A stretch of 7,775 bases of DNA, taken from assembly GCA_030620925.1 (NCBI GenBank), contig JAUXIQ010000081.1, forward strand, positions 1 to 7,775, written 5' to 3'. This document shows, one piece after another, positions 1 to 7,037 of this stretch. Below the pieces are notes generated by a model. That model saw nothing but the letters and a program-made list of their open reading frames with translations. It was not told the origin of the DNA and made no database searches. The DNA comes from JAUXIQ01 sp030620925 [NCBI: Nitrospinota bacterium]. Its GTDB lineage: Bacteria; JAUXIQ01. The position numbers and the translations under genes were made by a program. Each line of letters opens with the position of its first letter. Within the stretch, counting starts at the first letter, position 1.

Positions 1-1413
<1,413 letters not shown>

Positions 1414-1437
1414 CTACAACTCCACAGATTCAGAGAC

Positions 1438-1452
1438 ACGCTTCAAAAGCGT
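1438..1452 (-). promoter_or_regulatory. Perfect short hairpin in the dnaJ leader
   Basis: ACGCTT and AAGCGT pair over 6 bases around a 3-base CAA loop. The hairpin ends 33 bases upstream of the dnaJ ATG. It has no T-run, so it does not look like a terminator. It could be an operator-like palindrome or an mRNA structure; nothing in the sequence decides which. Confidence 0.3.
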
Positions 1453-1471
1453 TTAACCTATCAAACCAACA

Positions 1472-1477
1472 ATTATA
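1472..1477 (-). promoter_or_regulatory. Possible -10 box for dnaJ
   Basis: A perfect TATAAT reads toward dnaJ in the 164-base grpE-dnaJ gap, 67 bases upstream of the start. No good -35 lies 16-18 bases upstream (TCGTTA at 17) and there is no TG extension. This is only a candidate internal promoter. The wide gap and the repeat behind grpE make a separate dnaJ start plausible. Confidence 0.25.
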
Positions 1478-1529
1478 CCTTCATCTGTTATCAATAACGA
1501 TTTCAGGCAAACCGTGACGTCTCCCAACC

Positions 1530-1572
1530 GTAGGGGCGTTCCCGCGGCACGCGGGATCAAACCCGCCCCTAC
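1530..1572. repeat. Palindromic intergenic repeat, GTAGGGGCG type
   Basis: Outer arms GTAGGGGCG (1530-1538) and CGCCCCTAC (1564-1572) are perfect 9-base inverted repeats. An inner stem CCCGCG-gca-CGCGGG (1541-1555, extendable by one T-A pair) nests inside. An alternative pairing GCGGG (1551-1555) with CCCGC (1562-1566) is also possible. The right arm covers the grpE stop codon (TAG, 1571-1569). It resembles small REP- or MITE-like dispersed repeats with GGGGCG..CGCCCC ends. It could form a strong hairpin at the end of the grpE message, but no T-run follows. Copy number elsewhere cannot be judged from this window; a degenerate relative is at 2233-2259. Confidence 0.7.
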
Positions 1573-2189
1573 TCTACGGTGAGTCTGCGCACCCGGACTT
1601 TGGCCGGCCGCAACAGCTTACCGTTTATAGTATACCCTTTCTCAAGCTCGTCCGATACCCTGTTATCTTCTTCAGGGTCACTGGTGGGAACTGTCCCCAA
1701 CGCCTCGCTAACCGAGGGGTCGAACGGCTCGCCTACCACTACAACCCGTTCAACACCTTCCTTTTTCAGTTGCCCCAGGAACTGATCGTTCACCATCTTT
1801 ATGCCTTCAAGAAGGTTGTCGTCGGGTCCGTGCTCTTCGGCGGAGGCGATGGCCCGCTCCAGGTTGTCCAGCACGGGGAGAAATTCCAGTATCAGCTCGG
1901 TCCTGGCTTGCTCCATGCGGCGCTCCGACTCTCGGTTCAACCGCTCCCTGAAGCCCGCGTTCTCCTGCTCCACCCTGTCCATGAACTCCCTGAGTTTGCG
2001 GTCCTTCTCCTCCAGCTGAGCCTGGAGCTGTTCGAGATACGTCGGGAGTCGTTGTTTTTCGGCAGGCGGCGCTTCCCCTTCATCTCCTTCACGGAGCACC
2101 CCGCGTCTCCTGTCGCTGACTGTGAAAGAAGGCTCTTCGGACTCTTCCCGCTCTTCTTTCGGGTTGTTATCTTCTTTTTTCTTATTCAT
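1569..2189 (-). CDS. grpE: Nucleotide exchange factor GrpE
   Basis: Cytosolic dimer that releases ADP from DnaK and resets the chaperone cycle. 206 residues, a normal length. Residues 1-48 are charged and disordered and contain SFTVSDRR (21-28), a motif shared with the DUF1844 protein downstream. A long helix or coiled coil follows (about 50-100). Then come the family landmarks: LPVLDNLERAI (104-114), EPFDPSVSEAL (154-164), and GYTINGKLLRPAKVRV (185-200) of the beta-wing that contacts DnaK. The Shine-Dalgarno is poor (only A/G-rich GTTGAAAAG before the ATG). The stop codon lies within a palindromic repeat. grpE is separated from dnaK by three genes here, whereas many bacteria keep grpE next to dnaK. 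The family call is secure. Confidence 0.97.
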   Translation of the reverse strand: MNKKKEDNNPKEEREESEEPSFTVSDRRRGVLREGDEGEAPPAEKQRLPTYLEQLQAQLEEKDRKLREFMDRVEQENAGFRERLNRESERRMEQARTELILEFLPVLDNLERAIASAEEHGPDDNLLEGIKMVNDQFLGQLKKEGVERVVVVGEPFDPSVSEALGTVPTSDPEEDNRVSDELEKGYTINGKLLRPAKVRVRRLTVE

Positions 2190-2232
2190 CTTTTCAACTC
2201 AAACTTTTTGTAATAACCAACAGTAACTAAAT

Positions 2233-2259
2233 ATAAGGACGGCAGGATGCCGCCCCTAT
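2233..2259. repeat. Degenerate palindromic repeat related to 1530-1572
   Basis: Arms 2233-2244 (ATAAGGACGGCA) and 2248-2259 (TGCCGCCCCTAT) pair at 10 of 12 positions around a GGA loop. The CGCCCCTA end matches the end of the repeat behind grpE, suggesting the same family in decayed form. It lies in the 171-base htpX-grpE gap (2190-2360), in which I see no other clear element and no convincing promoter for grpE. The RNA hairpin followed by an AT-rich stretch could slow or partly terminate transcription. Confidence 0.5.
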
Positions 2260-2360
2260 GAACACTATCGTTATCCATGACCATAAAATTGTTAATAAGA
2301 AAAGCTTCCAGCACCGCTATCGCGCATACTGATTAAATGGTTTCTTTCTGAAACTATCCC

Positions 2361-3209
2361 CTACCCGTGCATCTCCATCAGCCTCTGGATGCGTTTCTCA
2401 ATTGGGGGATGGGTGCTGAAAAGCGCCGTCAATCCGCCCCCGCTGAAGGGATGCACAATGAACATGTGGGCGGTGGAGGGGTTTGCGGAAGTCATGGGCG
2501 CCCGCCGCGAGTAGTTGTGCAGCTTCTCCAATGCTTTAGCCAGGCCGCGAGGAGTGCCTGCCAGGCGTGCGCCCGTGCTGTCCGCCAGGTATTCCCTTGA
2601 CCTCGAAATGGCCAACTGGATTATGAGCGCCGCTATGGGGGCCAGAATTGCAATGGCCAGAAGACCTATGCCTCCCGCGCCATCATCGTCGTCCCCGCCG
2701 AGACCCCCAAAAAAGGCCGTCCACCTGAGCCAGGTGCCTATTATCATGATGGCGCCGGCCAGGCTGGCGGCAATGGTGCTCACCAATATGTCGCGGTTCT
2801 TCACATGGGATAGTTCGTGGGCCAGGACACCCTCCAGCTCGCGCTTGTCCAACAAATTCAGAGCCCCTTCCGTCACGGCTACGGCGGCGTTGGCCGGGTT
2901 GCGACCTGTGGCGAAGGCGTTGGGGCTGTCTTGAGGTATAACGTAGAGGCGAGGCTCCGGCATATTCGCCCGCATGGCCAGGTTTCTGACAGTGTTGTAC
3001 AGGTAAGGGTCATCATCCCTGGTGACGGGCCGGGCGCGGTACATTCTGAGGACGATCTTGTCCGAATACCAGTAACTGACGAGGTTCATCACCAGGGCGA
3101 AGAAAAAGGCCATCAGCATCCCTTTCTGCCCGCCCAGCGCGTGGCCGATAAGCAGAATGATGGCTGTAAGGCTGGCCAGGAGGAGGGTTGTCTTAACCTG
3201 ATTGCTCAT
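2361..3209 (-). CDS. htpX: HtpX-type membrane zinc metalloprotease (M48B)
   Basis: Inner-membrane protease that cleaves misfolded membrane proteins on the cytoplasmic side, usually as part of the heat-shock or envelope-stress response. 282 residues, the usual length. Two hydrophobic segments (about 7-24 and 31-48) precede the catalytic domain. The zinc motif HELSH (131-135: H131, E132, H135) and the third ligand E206 in SRSREYLAD (202-210) are present. Two more hydrophobic segments lie at about 141-165 and 181-203, joined by an acidic GGDDDD loop (171-176). The C-terminal FSTHPPIEKRI (264-274) is a family signature. AGGGTG lies 10 bases upstream of the start. It sits in the 3' half of the chaperone cluster with a possible promoter of its own in the AT-rich 85-base gap before it. 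Confidence 0.96.
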   Translation of the reverse strand: MSNQVKTTLLLASLTAIILLIGHALGGQKGMLMAFFFALVMNLVSYWYSDKIVLRMYRARPVTRDDDPYLYNTVRNLAMRANMPEPRLYVIPQDSPNAFATGRNPANAAVAVTEGALNLLDKRELEGVLAHELSHVKNRDILVSTIAASLAGAIMIIGTWLRWTAFFGGLGGDDDDGAGGIGLLAIAILAPIAALIIQLAISRSREYLADSTGARLAGTPRGLAKALEKLHNYSRRAPMTSANPSTAHMFIVHPFSGGGLTALFSTHPPIEKRIQRLMEMHG

Positions 3210-3288
3210 CTTTTATCTTCACCCTGCAAACTTATTCAGACTTCATCTATCAGTTTAACTATATACCTATAACTATCCATATATTATA

Positions 3289-3297
3289 ATTATATCA
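3289..3297 (-). promoter_or_regulatory. Candidate extended -10 promoter for htpX
   Basis: TGATATAAT is a TG-N-TATAAT extended -10. Its TGA is also the stop codon of the preceding dnaJ-like gene (3297-3295). No good -35 is present at 17 bases (ACTGGG), which extended -10 promoters can tolerate. The rest of the gap (3241-3288) is very AT-rich with further TATA-like strings, so chance matches are likely. Confidence 0.35.
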
Positions 3298-4293
3298 CCG
3301 TGCTTCAAGTCCCCAGTCCAGCCCTTCGCGGGGGTTGTGCGGGTATTCCAACTGGAGCGCTTCGAGCCGGGATCGCTCATTGAGGTCCATCGTCTCCGGC
3401 AGGATTACTTTTATCACCACGAACTGATGGCCCCGCTCCTTCTTCCTCCTCGATTTGACCCCTTTGCCTTTGAGGCGCAGCTTCTGGCCGTTCTGAACTC
3501 CGGGAGGAACCGTGAGCACTACCCAGCCGTCCATAGTGGGAACATCAATTTTGGCCCCCAAACATGCTTCATAATAAGAAATGGGAAGCTCCATTAAAAG
3601 GTCGCTTCCCTGTCGCCAAAAATATTCATGAGGTTCGATTGTCGGGGTCAAATAAAGGTCCCCTTTTGGGTTACCCTCTCCTCCCGGCATCCCCTTCCCC
3701 TTAACTCGTATCTTCCTGTCCGAATCGGTGCCCGCCGGCACCCTCACCCTCATCTCCTCGGTTATCTTTTCGAAACCGCTGCCGCCGCACAGGATGCACG
3801 ACTCGTTGACCTCAAATATATTCTTAGAATCAGAGCAGTTAGCGCACGGAACCCGCCGCTCAACTTTAACGTCTTTCACCGAACCCTTAACCGCTTCCAA
3901 CAGGGTCAGCTCCAGGGTTTGCTCCAGATCCCTGCCGCCGGCGAACCGGTGTTCATCTTCTTCCACACCGCTCAGTATCTCATCCAGAATATCCGTTTCT
4001 TCTTCGAGGGAACCGGCATCTTCAATCCCTGTATCTTCACCCCCCTGTTCGCTCTTCAGCCCGGCAACATAGGCGGCGTGGCCAAGCCTGTCGTATTTTT
4101 TCCTGTCCTTAGCATCAGACAACACACCGTAGGCTTCGGTTATGGCGTGATATCTACCCGCTAACTCCTCGTCTTCCGGGTTTACGTCGGGATGATATTT
4201 CCGGGCCAGCTTGGCATAGGCCTTTTTGACATCCGCCCTGGAGGCTTTCTTACTAAGACCCAGGAGCTTATAGTAATCCACCTTTTCAGGCAT
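3295..4293 (-). CDS. DnaJ-like co-chaperone with half a zinc finger
   Basis: Second J-protein of the cluster, 332 residues. The J-domain is at about 5-72 with HPD at 34-36, so it should stimulate DnaK. The linker (81-116) is acidic and lacks the usual G/F repeats. Only two CxxC pairs exist: C150/C153 and C166/C169, the latter as CILCGGSG. A canonical DnaJ has four. By position the survivors correspond to the first and fourth pairs, which build zinc site I; pairs two and three (site II) are missing. The client-binding beta domains follow (about 177-300), with MRVRVPAGTD, GDLYLTP and VPPGVQNGQKLRLKGKG. The tail PHNPREGLDWGLEAR is not familiar to me. It is 76 bases after hsp20. It is intermediate between type I DnaJ and zinc-free CbpA. 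A dnaJ2/cbpA-like name would be a guess, so no symbol is given. Confidence 0.93.
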   Translation of the reverse strand: MPEKVDYYKLLGLSKKASRADVKKAYAKLARKYHPDVNPEDEELAGRYHAITEAYGVLSDAKDRKKYDRLGHAAYVAGLKSEQGGEDTGIEDAGSLEEETDILDEILSGVEEDEHRFAGGRDLEQTLELTLLEAVKGSVKDVKVERRVPCANCSDSKNIFEVNESCILCGGSGFEKITEEMRVRVPAGTDSDRKIRVKGKGMPGGEGNPKGDLYLTPTIEPHEYFWRQGSDLLMELPISYYEACLGAKIDVPTMDGWVVLTVPPGVQNGQKLRLKGKGVKSRRKKERGHQFVVIKVILPETMDLNERSRLEALQLEYPHNPREGLDWGLEAR

Positions 4294-4300
4294 ATCTCAT

Positions 4301-4314
4301 CCCGCTCATTCGGG
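4301..4314 (-). promoter_or_regulatory. Small GC hairpin at the dnaJ-like start
   Basis: In the message CCCG-AATGAG-CGGG forms a 4-base stem that ends 7 bases before the ATG. It covers the only purine-rich stretch that could act as ribosome site (CGGGATGAG). It is very short and may be chance. Confidence 0.2.
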
Positions 4315-4369
4315 TTCTCTAAAGAGTGGATCACGGAGAAGGCATATCCCCCGCGCTTATTACATATTG

Positions 4370-4816
4370 TTACTGAATATCCACGGTTATCTGCCGAGAT
4401 TTCGCAACCTCTTTTTTGGGAACGACCACCGTCAGAACGCCATTCTTGAGCTTTGCGCTCACCTTCTCTTGCTCGATTTCGACAGGCAGGGCGAAAACAC
4501 GGTGGAAATCCCCTGAAGAGCGCTCTTGCCTGAGAAAAATCTCCGATGGAGCATCTTCCTGCGGAGCCCTGCTGCCCTTAATGTGCAGACTTCCGTCCTT
4601 TACTTCCACTTCCACCTCTTGCAGGGACACCCCGGGGAGATCAGCCTCCAGCATGAAAGAATCCTCTTTCTCACATATATCCACAGGGGGCTCCGACCCA
4701 GAAGAAGCCCTCTCCCTGCTGCTGATACCTGTAATAGAATCATCCAACAGTTTATTCATCCTCTCCTGCATGGAGAGAAGATCACCCATCAAACCCCATC
4801 GTCTCGTAGGCGCCAT
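4370..4816 (-). CDS. Small heat shock protein, Hsp20/alpha-crystallin family
   Basis: ATP-independent holdase that binds unfolding proteins and hands them to DnaK/DnaJ. 148 residues, typical. The N-terminal arm (1-42) contains MGDLLSMQERMNKLLDD, as in bacterial class A sHsps. The alpha-crystallin domain runs from about 43 to 134: PPVDICEKEDSFMLEADLPGV (43-63), DGSLHIKG (74-81), and the closing KNGVLTVVVPK (124-134) with its G-x-L core. A C-terminal I-x-V (143-145), the usual oligomer-locking motif, follows. The start has an AGGGAG ribosome site 8-9 bases upstream. The gene lies only 39 bases after dnaK, with no terminator between, so the two are almost certainly co-transcribed. Its ribosome site can fold into a small hairpin (4824-4836). 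Confidence 0.96.
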   Translation of the reverse strand: MAPTRRWGLMGDLLSMQERMNKLLDDSITGISSRERASSGSEPPVDICEKEDSFMLEADLPGVSLQEVEVEVKDGSLHIKGSRAPQEDAPSEIFLRQERSSGDFHRVFALPVEIEQEKVSAKLKNGVLTVVVPKKEVAKSRQITVDIQ

Positions 4817-4823
4817 TACCCCG

Positions 4824-4836
4824 TCTCCCTGGGAAA
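4824..4836 (-). promoter_or_regulatory. Hairpin over the hsp20 ribosome binding site
   Basis: In the message UUUCC (4836-4832) pairs with GGAGA (4828-4824) around a CAG loop, with one G-U pair. The stem buries the GGAG of the Shine-Dalgarno. Many sHsp messages carry RNA thermometers that mask this site, so this is worth testing, but five pairs is little. Confidence 0.3.
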
Positions 4837-4855
4837 TAAGTAAGCAAACCGACTT

Positions 4856-6766
4856 TTACTTATCCTTCTCTACATCCTCGAACTCAGCGTCCACCACGTT
4901 ATCATCGGCCTTTGCGGAGGATGAGTCGTCTTGCGGCTGTTCGGGTCCCGCTGCGTCGGCACCGGCTCCCGTCTGCTGGTACATGACTTCGGCTATCTTA
5001 TGAGAGGCCTGCAGCAAACGTTCTTTGGCCTCGTTCATGGTCTGAGTATCTTCGCTCTCCAGGGCTTTTCGGGCTTCTCCTAAAGCCGTCTCAACTTCCC
5101 GCACGCTGTCTTCGGGAATCTGGTCCTTGTTCTCGTTGAGCGTCTTTTCGGTAACGTAGATGGTGGAGTCGAGCTCGTTGCGGGCATCCACCGCCTCCCT
5201 GTGCTTCTTGTCCTCCTGGGCATGGGATTCGGCTTCGTTGACCATTCTGTTCACTTCTTCGTCGCTGAGCCTGCTGGAAGCTTCTATGGTAATGTTCTGC
5301 TCCTTGTTCGTCCCCATGTCTTTTGCAGAAACGTTTACGATACCGTTGGCGTCTATATCAAAAGTTACCTCTATCTGCGGCATTCCCCGCGGGGCGGAAG
5401 GGATGCCTACCAGATGGACTTTGCCCAGTGTCCGATTATCCGAAGCCATAGGCCTCTCACCCTGCAGCACGTGAATCTCCACGCTGGTCTGGTTGTCGGC
5501 GGCGGTGGAAAAAATCTGGCTCTTCCTGGTGGGTATGGTGGAGTTTCGCTCAATGAGTGCGGTTGCCACGTTGCCCAGGGTCTCGATACCCAGGGAGAGG
5601 GGCGTAACGTCCAGCAGCAGGACGTCTTTAACATCCCCCGCCAGGACACCGGCCTGTATGGCCGCACCAACGGCCACCACCTCGTCAGGGTTCACACCTT
5701 TGTGGGGCTCTTTGCCGAAAAGTTCCTTTACCAGTTCCTGAACCTTGGGTATCCTGGTGGACCCTCCCACCATCACAATCTGATCTATATCCGAAGGCGA
5801 GACATCAGCGTCCTTGATAGCCGACCTGCAGGGTTCCAGCGTTTTCTCCAGGAGGTCCATGACCAGTTGTTCGAACTTGGCCCTGGTGAGCTTCATGTTG
5901 AGATGCCTGGGGCCTGAAGAGTCGGCAGTGACGAAGGGCAGGTTTATATCCGTTTCGGAGGTGGTGGAAAGCTCCATTTTGGCCTTCTCCGCCGCCTCTT
6001 TAAGCCTCTGGAGAGCCATTTTATCCTTGCTAAGGTCTATACCCTGGTCCTTCTTGAATTCAGCTATCATCCAGTTGATTACCCGCTGGTCGAGGTTGTC
6101 GCCTCCCAGGTGGGTGTCGCCGTTGGTGGCCTTGACTTCCACCACGTTGTCTCCCACCTCCAGGATGGATATATCGAACGTGCCGCCGCCGAAATCGAAA
6201 ACGGCGATAGTCTCATCCTTTTTCTTATCCAGTCCATAGGCGAGCGCCGCCGCCGTCGGCTCGTTAATAATGCGCTTTACGTCCAATCCGGCGATGCGGC
6301 CCGCGTCCTTAGTCGCTTGACGCTGGCTATCGTTGAAATATGCGGGGACGGTTATCACCGCGTCGGTTATCGTCTCGCCGAGATACTCCTCAGCGGCCTG
6401 CTTCAACTTCTGAAGTATCATGGCTGATATTTCAGGAGGTGAATATTCCTTATCCCCCACCTTCACCTTGGCGTCACCGTTAGATGCCTCTATGGCCTTA
6501 AAAGGAACCATGGTTATCTCTTCAGGGACTTCCATGAACCTCCGCCCCATAAACCTTTTAATGGAATAGACGGTATTCTCGGGATTGGTTATGGCCTGGC
6601 GCTTCGCCACCTGCCCTACCAGCCTCTCACCCTCTTTGGTGAAAGCGACCACCGAGGGGGTGGTACGCCCTCCTTCCGGATTGGTTATAATCGTGGCGTC
6701 TCCACCTTCCATAACGGCCACTGCGGAGTTGGTGGTGCCAAGGTCTATGCCAATCATCTTACCCAT
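4856..6766 (-). CDS. dnaK: Chaperone protein DnaK (Hsp70)
   Basis: ATP-driven foldase in the cytosol. 636 residues, full length. ATPase landmarks: [10 protein letters not shown] (5-14), [19 protein letters not shown] (138-156), [12 protein letters not shown] (167-178), [10 protein letters not shown] (191-200) and the adenosine-binding [11 protein letters not shown] (330-340). The interdomain linker is [13 protein letters not shown] (381-393). The substrate-binding beta domain follows (about 394-500), then the helical lid, and an Asp/Glu-rich tail ending in [11 protein letters not shown], as in many bacterial DnaKs. The segment about 76-105 contains the insert of Gram-negative-type DnaKs that Firmicutes and Actinobacteria lack. 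It has a strong ribosome site and a consensus promoter, and is the first gene of the chaperone unit. All expected catalytic segments are intact. Confidence 0.99.
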   Translation of the reverse strand: MGKMIGIDLGTTNSAVAVMEGGDATIITNPEGGRTTPSVVAFTKEGERLVGQVAKRQAITNPENTVYSIKRFMGRRFMEVPEEITMVPFKAIEASNGDAKVKVGDKEYSPPEISAMILQKLKQAAEEYLGETITDAVITVPAYFNDSQRQATKDAGRIAGLDVKRIINEPTAAALAYGLDKKKDETIAVFDFGGGTFDISILEVGDNVVEVKATNGDTHLGGDNLDQRVINWMIAEFKKDQGIDLSKDKMALQRLKEAAEKAKMELSTTSETDINLPFVTADSSGPRHLNMKLTRAKFEQLVMDLLEKTLEPCRSAIKDADVSPSDIDQIVMVGGSTRIPKVQELVKELFGKEPHKGVNPDEVVAVGAAIQAGVLAGDVKDVLLLDVTPLSLGIETLGNVATALIERNSTIPTRKSQIFSTAADNQTSVEIHVLQGERPMASDNRTLGKVHLVGIPSAPRGMPQIEVTFDIDANGIVNVSAKDMGTNKEQNITIEASSRLSDEEVNRMVNEAESHAQEDKKHREAVDARNELDSTIYVTEKTLNENKDQIPEDSVREVETALGEARKALESEDTQTMNEAKERLLQASHKIAEVMYQQTGAGADAAGPEQPQDDSSSAKADDNVVDAEFEDVEKDK

Positions 6767-6772
6767 TTGAAT

Positions 6773-6779
6773 CCTCCTT
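6773..6779 (-). promoter_or_regulatory. Strong dnaK ribosome binding site
   Basis: AAGGAGG sits 6 bases before the ATG at 6766 and fixes this start. It is the best ribosome site in the window, in line with high dnaK expression. Confidence 0.85.
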
Positions 6780-6807
6780 AACGCATTTATAGCATTAGAT
6801 ACAAAAG
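6774..6807 (-). promoter_or_regulatory. Candidate fourU-like RNA thermometer in the dnaK leader
   Basis: In the message UAAUGC (6797-6792) pairs with GCGUUA (6784-6779) around a 7-base AU-rich loop, with one U-G pair. After a 5-base bulge (GUAUC) the run CUUUU (6807-6803) pairs directly with AGGAG (6778-6774), the core of the Shine-Dalgarno, with two U-G pairs. A UUUU run lying on AGGA is the hallmark of fourU thermometers. This was worked out by eye; no folding energy was computed, and the bulge weakens it. Confidence 0.35.
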
Positions 6808-6820
6808 TGAGTTCATCAGA

Positions 6821-6849
6821 AATATAATACTTGAGTGTGATTATGTCAA
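6821..6849 (-). promoter_or_regulatory. dnaK promoter (sigma-70 type)
   Basis: A -35 TTGACA (6849-6844) and a -10 TATATT (6826-6821) are separated by exactly 17 bases. Transcription would start near 6814, giving a leader of about 48 bases. It is close to the vegetative consensus, so heat control is more likely by a repressor than by a special sigma factor. Confidence 0.75.
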
Positions 6850-6850
6850 C
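6830..6850 (-). promoter_or_regulatory. HAIR-like candidate HspR operator
   Basis: The HspR box is CTTGAGT-N7-ACTCAAG. Here the message strand reads GTTGACA-N7-ACTCAAG with the exact N7 spacing. One half is perfect (6836-6830) and the other matches at 4 of 7. The four matches in the poor half (TTGA) also belong to the -35 TTGACA, so only the perfect half is independent evidence. A repressor here would cover the -35 and spacer. No hspR gene is in the window. Confidence 0.45.
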
Positions 6851-6877
6851 ATATTTTCCAATCTCATGCTACCTTTT

Positions 6878-6886
6878 ATTATAACA
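6878..6886 (-). promoter_or_regulatory. Second upstream extended -10 for dnaK
   Basis: TGTTATAAT is a perfect TG-N-TATAAT, placed about 55 bases upstream of the main -10. The -35 at 17 bases is poor (GGTTTT). It could be a second dnaK start; AT-richness makes chance a fair alternative. Confidence 0.35.
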
Positions 6887-6920
6887 TACTTAAATCGTGG
6901 AAAACCCTATTTTTTAAGGT

Positions 6921-6947
6921 AAAAACGCCTCTATGAGGAAATGTTTT
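6921..6947 (-). terminator. Terminator-like hairpin upstream of the dnaK promoters
   Basis: In RNA reading toward dnaK, CCUC-AUA-GAGG forms a stem, flanked by AAAAC and GUUUU that can also pair across a small internal loop. A run of five U follows. The GC stem is only 4 bases. It may back up the terminator behind cobK. Confidence 0.3.
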
Positions 6948-6994
6948 GACTGCTTTAAACTTCTGAGGGTCTAATTAAGGAACATGGAGAATAT

Positions 6995-7037
6995 AAAAAC
7001 GTCATTCCGGGATTTCAGATAATGCGCTGCTCCCGGA
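6995..7037 (-). terminator. Candidate terminator of cobK
   Basis: TCCGGGA (7037-7031) pairs with TCCCGGA (7012-7006) over 7 bases around an 18-base loop that holds the cobK stop codon. After 6 bases comes TTTTT (6999-6995). The long loop and the gap before the T-run make it imperfect, but its position fits. Confidence 0.4.

Noticed and set aside
2197-2203. HAIR-like half-site ACTCAAA before grpE
   Set aside because: It has one mismatch, and the partner half at 7 bases (TATTCAT) does not match.
2340-2354. GTTTC/GAAAC hairpin behind htpX as a terminator
   Set aside because: It is an AU-rich 5-base stem without a proper T-run.
3628-4164. 178-codon plus-strand open frame
   Set aside because: It is antisense to the dnaJ-like gene, with no ribosome site or family resemblance.
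5201-5917. 238-codon plus-strand open frame
   Set aside because: It lies fully opposite dnaK. Long antisense frames over dnaK are a known codon-usage artefact.
6781-6850. CIRCE (HrcA) operator
   Set aside because: TTAGCACTC-N9-GAGTGCTAA is absent; the nearby GTGAGTT and TTGAGTGTGA strings are in direct, not inverted, orientation.
6933-6974. 13-codon plus-strand frame (MRKCFDCFKLLRV) in the dnaK control region
   Set aside because: It has no ribosome site and no sign of selection, and is short enough to be chance.
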